Shown here piece after piece: positions 1 to 11,625 of a stretch of 64,000 nt of DNA. The stretch spans positions 5,394,001 through 5,458,000 of the forward strand of contig JBITNC010000002.1 of NCBI GenBank assembly GCA_050084985.1. The letters run 5' to 3'. Each line of letters begins with the position of its first letter. Position 1 is the stretch's first letter. The stretch comes from Nageia nagi. Taxonomy: Eukaryota; Pinophyta. Made by a program: the position numbers and the translations under genes. The notes beneath the pieces are model-generated. The model was given only the letters and a program-made list of their open reading frames with translations. It searched no databases and had not been told where the DNA came from.

Positions 1-1254
1 AGGCTTGGAGGGTTGTGGAACAAAGCGAATCTAATAGAAGAGTGTCTGATCATCCACAGATGGAAGGGAGTGTAAGTCTAGTAATTTCTACTTCAAGATA
101 TTGTTGTAAAGGGAGTTATGGGTTGAATCAAATAAAATGGTAATGCGGGATGGGATTGGGGTGTAAGGGGCGAAAAGGGGGGTGACATAATGTGGGCTAA
201 TATAGAAAGAAACAAAGAAAATATATTAATGTCCTCGGGTGACCAAAAGCAATCAATGGGACTATCAAGTACAATCCAACTCATAAAGTCAACAAAGCCC
301 AAACTAAGACGCATCTAGAGAAAAACCTAAAACATAGAAACAAACAACCATAAAAAGCTCCACACCGTAAGAGGGGGATGATACACAATCTAGTATAATC
401 AACGAGAGGTCGTCCTAGGTGTCCCAAAAGGGAGACTATGGCATTACTGTTTGCTCTGGGGAGGGATCATGCTGGTCTCCGTGGGGTGTATTTGTGGAAG
501 TGCTAGTGGTTGGAAAGAAGGATGTGATTGGTCGCATCCTCACCAAGGCCTGGGTACTCTGGGTACGTCTCCTAGTCCAACGTGGTGGCTATGGAGGCTC
601 ATCTCGATTTCTCCTAGGAGCCCCTTCAAGAGAAGGAGCCCGAAAAAAGGATGTAATGCGTAGAACCTCAGTCGTTAGTTGAGCACAAGCAAGAAGGCAT
701 CTCCAAAGAAGGAAGGCCTCTTGCAAATAAAGAGCCAGGCAACGCTGGTCAGAACACTAGAGGAATGTAGCTAACAAGTTGCAAGAGTCTCAAAAGAGGC
801 AATGGTATCGGCCTCGAATCTCATAGTAGATCGAGCACCAGAAGACAAAATGATCCTTGGACTCAATCTCAAGGAAGCAAAGGTGACAAACTCATAGATC
901 TTTGTCCATGTGCTGATCTGTCTCTACTCTCAGTTGGTGGAAGCAAACGAAACTATTCGAGCGCCATCCTCAACCCTAATGATAGATGTAAGTTGATGTA
1001 TCCCGGTGGGAGGATAAGTCCCATGTCTAATTGAAGGTAATGTCGATCATAGTAATCCAGCTTAGGTGACAATGGCCGAGTGGGAGACACCCAATTGGAC
1101 TGAATAAAAACCCTGTAAATAATCTCCCTGATCGTAATCAAAGAATCAGTTGGGTCATAGATGAATCCTCTAGTGGTAAAGGTAAGCTAACCAAAGAAAA
1201 ACCAAATCTCTAAAGCATCTTAGAGATCTCGGCAAACAAACAACGATGATATCC

Positions 1255-2613
1255 CTATGCATCCAAGGTGATCGAGGAAGCTAGAGCTCTCACCGGAAAC
1301 CTAGCTAAAGCTCCTCCATGGGCAGATAAACACTGGAGGTGACGGAGATAGAGGACTATGTACGCAAAGGCCCAGATTAGGAAGGGTTGGTAACTAAATT
1401 CCACAGGAATGATAAGGCGTGGAACTGTCCTCTTACTCTGAATGAAATGACATAGGAAAATGACCAAGATCCTACCTAGAGAGGTCCAATCCATTGCTTT
1501 CAAGCTGAAGCCCCAAATCTCAACCCCATACAAAGTTGCAGGTGTGACCAAGGATTGGAACAACTCTAGCTTAGATAGATGCATTGTCTCTCTAGGACAG
1601 ATACTACAACATAACCTCAATGGACCCTAGGTGATGATGTTGCCCACATGGAGAACCTGGGTCCAAAGAAAAGAACCCCAAGGCATGTGTAGGAGGTAGT
1701 CTCGATAGGACTATCACGAAAGTGAGTTGGGTCTGACCGAGCGTAGCCTTCGAAACATTAAAAGCCACCACCTTAGTCTTGCTAAGGTTCACTATAAGTT
1801 CCTGTCTAGCACTGAAAGCCTCTAAAGCATCAATCAAATCCTGAAGGCCCTCTACAATGTGGCAAAGCAACACAATATCGTCCACAAAGAGTAATATGGA
1901 TACCTGGCTACATGAATAAGGCAACTTGTCTCAAAACCAATTGTCTCAAAGATGACAACCTCTAGCTCATCGATGTAAAGGCTAAATAAAGTGTTAAGAG
2001 AGGGCATCCCTGCTTCACTCCAATCGTACTAAGAATGTTGTCTGAAAGCTTGTATGGGATGCAAACACATCCTGAAAGAGTCTCATAAAGAGTCAAAATA
2101 ACCACTAGTCCAAAATCCAAAACGCCAAAAATCCTCGACCGATCCATGAGTCGATGTCATGGTAAAGTGTCAAAGACCTTCCTAAAGTCGACAAAACAAC
2201 AAAAGACCGAAGACTTTTAGAATCTAGCCTCCTCAATCATCACCCTGAGAGTGAAGATATGATCAATGGTGCGATGGTCTCTATGAAAGCCTGCCTGACC
2301 GTTGCATTGAACCCTCTAGAATCCGCCATCCAAGGAATGTACTCCTCCATGATAGTGGCATATAACTTGGCCAAGGTGTGGCCAATCATGATAGTGTGGT
2401 AGTTGCTCGGATCGTTGGGGTCATCAGATTTGAATATGAGATGGATGATATTGGAGGTCCGAGAAGAAGGGAAACATGAGTAGATGACCTCATTGAATAG
2501 CTTGGAGAGAAATGGGTGAAGGGTGTGTATGATATGCTTGAGGAACTCGGCTTGCAAGTTTTCAATGTCGGGAGCTTTTCCAAAAGAAAGTCTATAGATA
2601 GTGGAATGGACAA
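1255..2613 (-). pseudogene. LINE reverse transcriptase, broken into at least four frames
   Basis: Recognisable blocks in order: the fingers (2557-2240, with a PSNYHTIMIG stretch), a palm block with STIGVKQGCPL (about 2060-2020), the catalytic LLFVDDIVLL block (about 1870-1900) followed by a SKTKVVAFN stretch, and a C-terminal tail with TLYGVEIWGFSL (about 1500-1540). The catalytic Asp-Asp pair is still readable, but the frame changes at about 2240, 1960 and 1610. It lies directly downstream of the endonuclease on the same strand, as in autonomous LINEs. Confidence 0.8.
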
Positions 2614-2694
2614 GGGATGGAGAGAAGAAGTCTGAGGTGCATGGGCAGTGGGGGTATCACTAATGATAGTGTAAAGGCAAGAGGCATACTCCTT

Positions 2695-3560
2695 TCAGGC
2701 ATGAAGAAAAATGCAATTCAAGGTGTGCTTTTTAGATAGGAAGCAACACCAGAATGATTTGGGGTTGGAATAAAGGGTGGTAATGACCTCTAGTCTCCAC
2801 ATGGCTAAGAAGTGACATTTCTTAGTCCTAAGGAGGTGTCGATAAGATCGGCAAAGGGCAAAGGTGGAGGAGGCATTAGGTTTAACTGTAATGGCTTGTC
2901 GAAGGCGACATTGAGAAAGATAGATGAGCATGGTCAGCAAGAGGAAGGCAATGGGCCACACAAAGAGAAAGAATGTGTGTACTAAGGAGGAGCTAGAAAG
3001 GACATAATCTACTACACTGGAGCCTCGGCATGGGGTAAACTGGTATGGTGTTGGGATTGAGGAAACCAAGCAATGCTGTTGAGGATCAAGAGATCATGTG
3101 TCTCGTCAAGCTTAAGTAGAAATCTTCCATAGCCCAAGGGGGGGCCAAGTCTACTGAATCGCACTATAACAATAAGGGTCGATCAAGAGCACGGATGTAG
3201 AGTGGGTCAACGCTGCTATCAAAGTATTGTGTCTGAGCATTCCCCGTCCTACTGTTGAAGTCACCTAATAGCAAGATCTCGCCTTAAATGGAGTACCTGG
3301 TAATCTCTGGAAAGAGGTTGAGGTAGGGGGGCTCTCCTATCTCATGAATGGCATAGCTCAAAGACGTAGGTGGGAAGTAGCATCCAACAATGTAGATCCT
3401 TGTAAGAGGTGGGGACCTTGCAAGTGATATCCAAATGTAACGAGCATGGGTATCAACACCCTCCACTCATATCCTAGTAAGTGATCTCTAATCAGAAAAG
3501 CCACTCCTGAACCACAACCACTGAGACATGAACTGCCTAAGGACCTATATCTAGAACTCT
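2695..3560 (-). pseudogene. LINE AP-endonuclease domain, broken
   Basis: The readable part between 3466 and 3284 contains a DTHARYIWI stretch typical of the mid-domain of LINE endonucleases. After a stop near 3285 the frame continues with LLLGDFNSRTGNAQ (about 3232-3280), the Gly-Asp-Phe-Asn metal-site motif. At 3069-2695 the end of the domain is seen as SSVVDYVLSS. The enzyme would nick target DNA to prime reverse transcription. Several in-frame stops make this copy inactive. Confidence 0.75.
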
Positions 3561-3740
3561 AGGTGTACCCTAAAAAGAGGGGGTGGCCTTAACCGAACTC
3601 TCATGCGTTTCGGAGGAATATGTCAAGTTTGACTATTGAATTACATACTGAACTGAACCTAGAGAAGACCACATAATCCATTGTTGTTCCAAATTGAGAC
3701 TGAAAACATGGAAGGTTTTGAGAGCATGGAGAAAAAGGTT

Positions 3741-4329
3741 ACAACAATATTTTGTTTTGTTTTGTCTTCACTCCTTCGAATTTTTAATTGACCATTTTTT
3801 TGGTATTATTTAGCACTCTGTTTTGACTAATAACACTCAAAATACTTAAAATACTCACTCTTTGTTTTTAGTAAGCTAAAATAAACAACAAATAAAATAA
3901 AATATAACAAGTGCAAACTAACTCCAAATACCATCCAAATAAGTCATTGGGCAAAGCAAGCGCCATATGTCAATGTTAGGTGCTCCAAGGTGGTCAACAA
4001 CCTCCTCCATGCACTCCAAGGGTGACATCACCACTTACGCTCCTATCCATGTGTTTGGTTGGCTAGCGGGTCCCTTGTATCTATGCTCCCACCATTCACC
4101 CCATTTATTGCACTCACATCATCATGTCATCACCTCTGACTGCTGACTAGGTTGCTTAGTCACCAATGTGTCCCACTTGACCTTTTTGGTATTTTAATAT
4201 GATTTTTTAATTTTTAAATATTTCCTCTAAATATTCCAAGACACAACTTTCACACCGGGGCTCAGATTTTGATGTCATAAAGAGAAAGAGAAACGCTACA
4301 ACATAAAATAATAAATTTTCAATGATACA
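3741..4329. other. No gene recognised
   Basis: AT-rich stretch between the LINE and the gypsy remnant. No convincing reading frame, repeat or RNA gene was seen. Confidence 0.4.
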
Positions 4330-4645
4330 ATTTTTGGATCAGTACATGTAAAAAGAGTTGAATTACCCTTCTCTAAAATTTAAAAGGGGTTTACCAATAT
4401 TAAAAAAAAAAATATTGCCTTCCACTTCCAAAATACACCTTGTGTTCCATGTATCATGTCTTAAAAGGGTGCTTGGCAACAATATCCCAGTACAAACAAC
4501 ACTAAAATTGGATGAGGAAGGCTCCATTTTACTCCAACCAATGGCCATCATCAATCGAAGCACCTACCAACTTCACCACTATACAATCGGAGAAGTTCTT
4601 GTTCAATGGCAAAGGCTACAACCAGAAGATAGTACATAGAAACTG
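4330..4645 (+). pseudogene. Ty3/gypsy integrase C-terminus with chromodomain-like tail, fragment
   Basis: The frame from 4358 to 4639 gives KIHLVFHVSCLKRVLG followed by LDEEGSILLQPMAIINRS and LVQWQRLQPEDST. This is the junction of the integrase C-terminal (GPY/F) module and the chromodomain-like tail of plant chromoviruses (Val-Gln-Trp, then Pro-Glu-Asp-Ser/Ala-Thr). No other pol domain is attached upstream, so it is a truncated relic. A polypurine-like AAGGGGAG at 4681-4688 and a TGTTAC start at 4694 follow, as expected for the 3' end of an LTR element. Confidence 0.75.
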
Positions 4646-4693
4646 ATACACATCATTAAGCAACAATTCCTAGAAGTTATAAGGGGAGTGGCA

Positions 4694-5050
4694 TGTTACA
4701 GACCCACCTCTTTACGATTTATGTAACAATAGTAACAATGATTAGGTGTAAGAGAATAAAAGACAAGTGTAACATAATATTGTGTAAGAAAATAGATGTT
4801 AGAAATAGATGTACGAGAATATGTAAGATGTAAGGAATATAGGTAGAAAGCATGCGTTAAGTAACACGTAAAATTATAAAAGGCCATGCAAGCATATGAA
4901 AAAGTTAGCTTGGAGAATTGTTGAGCTTGCTCAAGAAGAAAGTTGCCCTCTTGAAGAGGCCTATGATATTCATAGTAAGTCATCTATTTTGTGATTATTT
5001 TGTTCATATTGTTAATATGTTTCTTTTATGCAAGGTTGATCTTTTCCACA
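4694..5050 (+). repeat. Probable 3' LTR of the gypsy remnant
   Basis: It begins TGTTACAGACCC a few bases after a purine tract, directly downstream of the integrase fragment, and contains a TATA-like TTATAAAAGG near 4873. The right end was not defined and the partner 5' LTR was not found in the window. Confidence 0.45.
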
Positions 5051-5435
5051 AAACACCACATGTCTCTTAGCAAGTCTGTTTGCATAGCTTCCAAAGGATC
5101 GATGCCCACCACAAGCCCAAATAATGTGTATTTAGAATCTACATAAATATTTTTATTATATGACATAACACATTCATATTTTCAACTTTACAAGTTAGAT
5201 AAAATTTGAAGTTAAGAAGTTTCCAATTCATAAACTATGCATGCTCTAGTATGCAGGGATTGTAAAAGAATTTATTATCTTGCAGGTTCATAGATTTTTT
5301 TTTGCAGCAGCTTAACACTTCAAAGTATCTAAATCAAAGACCCACCTTGTAAACTGTCAGGAATCCTTATGAGGCTAAGAGATTTGGTTGTGGCTGTCTT
5401 GGCTTCTCTTGACAGAAAATCCAGACAACAGAACA

Positions 5436-5690
5436 CATGTTACTTGATGTTGTAAGGGAATATACATTTAAAAGAATAAAGGATGTAAGGGCATAATTAT
5501 GTAAAAGAATATAGAACATATGTAAAGGAATATGCTCCCTAGGATATTTCCATTATATAAGCCCGGTATGCAAGCCATGAGCTAGCACGTGATTTACAAG
5601 AGAATTGCATATTTCTGTTATGATCATTTTCTATTTTTTGTTATGTTCAACTTTATTTTTCTGAAATATGGTTTGGTGTTGCGGTATTGT
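5436..5690 (+). repeat. LTR-like segment related in layout to the one at 4694
   Basis: It begins TGTTACTTG, then has spaced TGTAAGG/GAATAT words and a TATA-like ATTATATAAGCCC near 5555, followed by TATGCAAGCC. The order of features resembles 4694-5050, including a GCAAGC word after the TATA box, but the sequence is strongly diverged. It could be a solo LTR of a related family. Confidence 0.3.
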
Positions 5691-7640
5691 TTTTGTTAAT
5701 CATCTTTTTTTTTGCGCTGGAATCATTTTCATAGTCAAGCTCTTAGTGTTGAGTCAACACACATCCATACCAAATCCTTCCAATGAGAATACACCAATCA
5801 CAAGGCCAAAACCCGTAGATCTTGGAGGTGCACTAACTGATAAACTATTGGCCTTAAGATTCATACCAAGTATATGAATGCACTAAATGAAGAATATGCC
5901 TAAGTTGAATGATCTGTGGGTTATTTTGAAAGAATTGCTGTAAGTTCCTCTGATGTAGTTGCACTTCCACATTTCAATCAAGAAGCCAAGCCTACTCTCG
6001 CACTCATCAATCTTTTTGTTGAAGAAAATATCATTTAGAATGATTCTATAGCAAAGAATGCAAATGAAGCTCTTAGTTGAAGTACTTCTCTTCATGAGCA
6101 TAAGAATGATGATAGGGTTTTGACATTGCAAATTCAATTGTACAACATAAAATCCAACAACTCCTGTTCCAGAGCATATGCGACAGTGAGGAACTAAGTG
6201 ACAAACAAAATTGTCTTTGTACATTGAAAAGCCTCATTAACCAGTGTGCAAATCTGATTACCGCTCTATACAGTTGTTGTAAGACTTGAGAAACTCCAGT
6301 TCAATGAGTTGGAAGGTATGTTGCTCTAACATGAGAGCGGTAAAAGCACTGATAAACACAAGGTCTATCTGGTGCACATGCTGCCAAGCATGAGGGGAAG
6401 AAATATATGCAGTCAAGAAATTTCTAGCTGAAGAACAAGAGTAACAACAATGACGAAAAGAAGTGGGGATATAAAGGGTGGATACTGTTCTTGTGGTTGG
6501 ATGTGTCACCAGTAAATAGATTGCAAAAAACAAAAAATCAGGTAGGAATCTTGCCCAACCATCATGAACATTTGTGTGTCTTGACTCAAATACCATCAAA
6601 CATATGAGTAGAACAGTTACCTTTGGCAATGATGTAGGCAATTGAAATGATGGGTACTATTCAAGCACCCATTCCAACGCCTGTAGGGAGGCAGGCATAC
6701 ACTGACAATGTCTTGTTTGATGCTAGCATACTTTGCATTAGACCAAGGGGAGAGACATGGTACGGTATCAAAGCTTTTTGGTGGGATCCAACATTCAATA
6801 CATCCTTTTGTAGTATGGTCCAAAATGACAGTTCCTGAATATGAGAAGACTCATAATGGTTCCATAGTACGATTCATATGAATACAAGCCTTAGCATTAT
6901 TCATACCCAAGATTGTTTTAACATGTTAATATTTGTACTTAGATATATCGGAAAAGGACACTTCCCTCTTTTTCCCATAAGGTTACCTAGCCAACCTTAT
7001 TATGGAATAAAAGGCGAATTACCGCAGATCTTGAATATCCACCATTGAGGGATATGCTTCTGTCAAGACCATGTCGTCAATGAAGCAAAATTGGTGTCTG
7101 ACAAAACCTGAAACATGAAGTTTAATACGGTAGATTGCAGTGGAGCATGTAGACACAATGAAACAAGGGTTTTAACTCACTTTATATTACCCTCCTTGCC
7201 TCGTTTGTGGAACTCTTCTTCTTCGCTTCTCTATGTGTGGTCATTTGTTTTCCAATGCTGGCGATTTTGTAGAGGAGTATGGTTGGAATTTGGGTGCATC
7301 CCTGAGTCATTAAGGTCAAGTTGTGCAGTAATGGTGGGTAAGAATAAGTTTGGAACGCTAGGAAGTACTTCGTAGTGTGAGCTTGGGAAAAACGTCAAAT
7401 CATAGCAGGTTACAATATGGTTGACTAAACAGAAGGTGCAATGCCTAAACCTGTCTTGGACACCATCGGCCAGTTGGAGAACCTTGGACAACAATCACTG
7501 AAGCCACCTCATGATCTAAAGATGGAGGAGGTGAACTGGTAAAGCTTGATGGTTGGCACCCTTGTAGCACACTCCAACATTTTTCGAAAGCCCATTGAAG
7601 TCACTGAGATAGTATGCCATTCCATGGTTGGATTGGAAAT
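5691..7640. other. No gene recognised; part of the putative fourth intron of the NTMC2T5-like gene
   Basis: Short open frames on both strands do not resemble a family I know and have no splice-site support. If the host gene continues to the left, this is intronic DNA. Confidence 0.35.
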
Positions 7641-8098
7641 GCACATGGCTAAAAAAACTGACAAAGTAATTAAAATGATGAAGGAAACCTGTGAAAATTT
7701 GAATGCCAGTTCGTAGAAGGTGGATGAATTGCATGTGCTAAGACATGAAAAGGAAAGAGAAGATGGAAAGTGGGAGCTCCAGCAGAAATAGTGTAGCTAA
7801 CCAGCTACAACAAGAGCTTCTTGCTGCAAAGGTTCAAGGGCAAACGGCATTCAAAATGGGGGTTCATTTGGATGCGGAAGAAAAGGTGCACCAAGTGCTA
7901 ACTTGTCATTAGGAGGAAGCTGAGAAGGAGGATGAAATGAGGGCAAAGGTTCATGTAGCCACTACTGCCATCAACACAACTCATATGGACTTCCACCCTG
8001 TTGTGACTAAAACACAACATGCCCCAAAATCCTGCGACTTTGGGGACCCTCAATGCCTCCTTGTTAATACATTGTCATGTTGTTGTCTTGTCTAGTCC
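7640..8098 (+). pseudogene. Unrecognised, charged coiled-coil-like reading frame, interrupted
   Basis: From about 7640 a frame rich in Lys, Glu and Gln is readable (for example TDKVIKMMKETCENL and then QLQQELLAAKVQGQ), with stops near 7717 and 7910 and a final stop at about 8096. The composition suggests a helical, possibly gag-like protein. It lies directly upstream of the palindrome array, so it may be the remains of the element that carries the array. I do not recognise the family. Confidence 0.2.
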
Positions 8099-8307
8099 AA
8101 GTGATGTCGCAAGCCCCAGATTCAATGTTGAGTCCTCTAGGTTCAAGCCTCATCCTTCACTTGAGCTTAGTCTTACCAAGCAAAAATCTGAAATTCCTTA
8201 AAAAATGGCTAAGTCTAGAAAACCAAAAGTAGATCCTAGGTGAACCAGAGAGTCCAGGGTGAGTCAAGACAGAGTCAAGTCAAACTGGGCCACTCCTAGG
8301 GCTGCCA

Positions 8308-9372
8308 CATGATTTCAAAAGACAAAATCTTGTCTTTTTGAAACATGCGACTAGGTCAGGGAGTTGCCCAAACTAAAGTTAATTCTCGAAAAAGCAATTT
8401 GGGTCACTTTGAGGCTTCGTGCATGCCTCAAAAAGACAATCTTGTCTTCTTGAATCATGCGACCGGGTCAAGGAGCAGTTTGGATCGGAACGGAGCAGAG
8501 AAAAGACAAGAACAAGGCACAGCAAGTCTGTTGCATGATTTCAAAAGACAAAATCTTGTCTTTTTGAATCATGCGACTGGGATAAGGAGCACTCTAGACC
8601 GGAGTTAAGCTCGAAAAAGACAAGGCAAGGACATTTCAAGGTTGTCACATGATTTCAAAAGACAAAATCTTGTCTTTTTGAATCATGCGACCAAGCAGGT
8701 AGGAGTAACTAGGCAAGTTCGAGGATCAAGAAGTGAACCCCAGGCATCCAGGAGGTTAGCGTATGCTTCAAAAAGACAAAACCTTGTCTTTTTAAATCAT
8801 GCACCCAGCTCAGAAAGGCTTCCAATTCGTTCAAATAGGAAAAAATTGGCCAAGGCATGAAGCCCAAAACCCCAAGACCAACTCCAGCACAGCCAGGAGG
8901 GCTGGCGAATGATTTCAAAAGACAAGTTTTTGACTTTTAGAATCATGCGCCAAGCCCAAGAAGCCTCCAAGAGCGAAGAAACATGAAAAATTTGGCTAAG
9001 GCATGAAGACAGGAACATGCAAGATGCAAAATCGGCCATCTGGAAGCTGTCGCATGATTTCAAAAGATACAATCATGACTTTTTGAATCATGCGACCAAG
9101 ATAGAAAGGCAGGAGAGGTTGGTGCATGCATCAAAAAGACAAAAACATGATTTTTTGAATCATGCGCCAAGCTTGGGGAGTGCCCAGGATGAGATGAAGG
9201 ATAAAATTTGACAAGCCTAGGCACCAAAAATCAGACAAGATCAGGTCACAGGGCAAGCTTCAGGGTCAAGATGAGCAAGCAATTGAGCAAAGAAGGCCAA
9301 CGTCGGTAAAGCACTCACCCTTAAGACCAGCGCATGATCTAGAAAGACACAATCTTGGCTTTTTTGGGCATG
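8308..9372. repeat. Tandem array of about nine 40-bp palindromes
   Basis: Nine copies of an imperfect palindrome start at 8308, 8422, 8534, 8648, 8762, 8908, 9053, 9125 and 9333. The consensus arms are CATGATTTCAAAAGACAA and TTGTCTTTTTGAATCATG around a 4-nt centre (AATC). Spacing is 112-114 bp for the first five, then 146, 145, 72 and 208. The DNA between palindromes is also related (GCGACYRGG just after each, AAGGCATGAAG in the longer units) but far more diverged. Peptides such as FKRQNLVFLNHAT appear in both directions only because the palindrome is open on both strands. Confidence 0.85.
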
Positions 9373-11182
9373 TGCCAAGCTTGAAGGTGCTCTAGAACCC
9401 CCACGTCTGGTCCTGGCAAGCTAGACTTGAAATTTAATGCAGGCACACATCTCAAGGATGAACACATGGACGGCCAAAGTGGAACTTTTCTTATGCTACG
9501 AAATTCCTAGATAAGGATTTCAAGGAACGTGTTGCGGGCTTGGGCCCATTGTCAACTTAGTCACAATTTTTCAATTTATTTTATTTCCAAGAAAATGACA
9601 TCTATTATTGTTAAAATACTTTATTATTATTTAATTCACAAACTTGTGATAGATGAGGATTTGCTCCCGCAAGTTTGGAAGAAATCTTGTAACACCATGT
9701 GGCGATTTGTGATTGGACCTTTTGTATTTTCTCATATTTTGCATTAAGGTTAGGGAAACACTTTGAGTTGCCACAAAAATCCTATTTTTGACCCATTTGG
9801 GCTCATTTGTAAGGGATTAGACATTTTGCAAATTGGGCTACTTACACAATATTTTCAAACTTGCAAGTTTCCTTATTTTGTAATTGTGATATAATTTCAA
9901 GAAATTGAAGTGAGCATATTTTCATTTGGAACTATGAATGTGAATGTGTGTCACATCTTTATTCTATCTTGATTGTTTGGAGCATTTTGTAAACCTTGTT
10001 AGGTGGACAAAAGAGGGCCTAAAAATCTTTTGAAATATTTCAAGTAGTGTATGGTTGTGACGTTTCATAGTTTCCACATTGGACTAGTATGTTTTAAGAT
10101 GACTCGTATATGTTGTTTAATATAGGAACTTCACTCCCCGTTTGAGTTCTTCCCATATCATATCTTTCTTTTCCATTGCCTTAGCGCCCAGCTCCCCTTG
10201 TTAGGACACTCGTGTTGTTGCCTTCCAAGTCGGATTTGGAGTGCGTGGAACCTAGGCCAAACCCGTACGAGTCCAATCTTAGAGACCCACACTAGTCGGT
10301 GAGAATATCGCCCCTTGAGCTGAATTCATATATCACCGTCTTCTCACAATCTTTTTTTATTTCTTTTGCACGGCTTTCGCAACGAATCTTTTCCTTTTCC
10401 TTTTTCTTGAGAAACAACTATTTTTGGATCAAGGACCCTTCGAGTCCTTGGTTAACAAATGTTATTTGAGTTGGTAACAGCTTTAAGCATCTCCACCAAA
10501 TCACCTGAGTGATCCCTTGCACCCTTCACTTTCAAACCTTTGAGGCAAACAGTCCTAATAACGGGTAGAGGTCACGCCCTACCACTCAGGTGTTGGAATC
10601 TTTCCACAGGCCTTGTGATACCATTTGCCAATCAGCAAGGGTAGGAAAGAAAAAGCCCCCAACACACACTTTGTGCAATTGGTAGCCAGTCCATCCAACA
10701 TTTTTCTTTGTTTTTTGTCAATTCTTGAATCTTTCACCAAAGGGGTAACACTCCAGACCTTCAAAAGCACTTCAAGGCTAAGTTTAAAAAGTTGCAGGAA
10801 CTATCCTTTCAATGGATGAAGATGCGGTAGCCAGGGTGGAAGCCACCGCAAGCCTAGCAGCTCCAAGGGATGATCATGATTCTGTCTCTGTGCATCTGAT
10901 GTCATCAAGGTTTTGATGGGACCATGTCAAGCACTTTTGTTCTTTTGAAGTCATTGGTCTAGGTCTCTGTATTTTCTGGTTTCAAACTATTTATTCTATA
11001 TATATAAGTTATTGTAGGGACCATTGTAACCATAGTTAGTGTTCTATGCTTTTAGGTGCCTACATAGCTTGAGGTTGTTAATCATTGGTTTTTTCTGCTA
11101 GGGTTTTGAAAACCATAAATATGTACTTTTGTCTTTAATATAATGTAATAGACTTCTATTATTGCCAAAGAGAGAGAGATAC
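9373..11182. other. Putative intron 4, proximal part; no gene recognised
   Basis: This stretch follows the palindrome array. A TGTTGCGGGCTTGGGCCC start near 9529 resembles the beginning of some plant gypsy LTRs, but no partner LTR or primer-binding site was found. The last part, next to the exon at 11183, is intronic. Confidence 0.35.
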
Positions 11183-11388
11183 CATAAGGAATATAGTCAA
11201 GCTTGCGAGCATCTACCAATGTGACTGATAACTCCCCAGCAAAGTCTTTGTTCCCTTCCTGAATAGCCCCATTTTTTAAATCTTTTGAAATAGGGCTTGT
11301 TGCTTGACCCTTCTCAAAATTAAGCTCAATTTTTTTTGGACGAACAAAAAGGCGAGGTAGATCTTCAGTAAGAAGTTTAGTCAAAAAC
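11183..11388 (-). CDS. NTMC2T5: NTMC2T5-like exon 4: end of SMP domain and first C2 strand
   Basis: This 206-nt exon encodes residues 376-443, starting after TTTCAG (11389) and ending at a GTATCT donor (11182). It reads FLTKLLTEDLPRLFVRPKKI, the end of the SMP domain, then a linker with QEGNKDF and the first C2 beta strand GELSVTLVDARKLDYIPY. The next exon should start with the rest of a Gly codon and the Lys/Arg-Thr-Asp-Pro-Tyr Ca2+/lipid-binding loop. I could not find it to the left. Confidence 0.88.
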
Positions 11389-11606
11389 CTGAAATGGAAA
11401 AGACAAGGTAGATCTTCCGTTAGAACTTATATAAGTATCTTTACATTAATCAGGTAAATGACATAGGATTTCACTATTCTCTCCTAGAATAGTTACCAAA
11501 AAAGACCCAGTTAAAATTGCATATGAGAAAAAGAGTTATCCAGAAATTTGACAATAATCAGCCCAACTAGCAAATTATACCACTGGAAGAATATAAGAGC
11601 ACTTAC

Positions 11607-11625
11607 ATTGAGAGAACTGGAATGG
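11607..11625 (-). CDS. NTMC2T5: NTMC2T5-like exon 3: 19-nt microexon
   Basis: This is a 19-nt exon between acceptor GCCAG (11626-11630) and donor GTAAGT (11606-11601). With the A from exon 2 and the G of exon 4 it encodes Thr-Ile-Pro-Val-Leu-Ser-Met, which fills the gap between NLM and FLTKLLTEDLP expected from family members. It sits between a 6609-bp intron and a 218-bp intron. Its phase requirements (1 in, 2 out) are met exactly. It is too short for standard exon finders. Confidence 0.85.

Larger units (their letters stand above)
190..3740 (-). mobile_element. Decayed LINE (non-LTR retrotransposon) with endonuclease and reverse transcriptase
   Basis: Minus-strand reading in several frames gives, in order, an AP-type endonuclease (about 3550-2700) and a reverse transcriptase (about 2610-1250), broken by stops and frameshifts. 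The 3' non-coding part (about 950-190) ends in a stretch reading TTAATATATTTTC on the minus strand. The same 3' part recurs at 14750-15560, which fixes the 3' end near 190-200, where the two copies stop matching. No target-site duplication was identified. The outer ends are approximate. Confidence 0.8.

Noticed and set aside
8345-9211. Repeated peptide FKRQNLVFLNHAT as a real repeat protein
   Set aside because: The same peptide type appears on both strands because the palindrome is open both ways; the frames are short and interrupted between units.
8308-9372. Array with repeats and spacers resembling a CRISPR
   Set aside because: The repeats are 40-bp palindromes with 30-170 bp related spacers in plant DNA, with no cas genes; this is a tandem repeat array.
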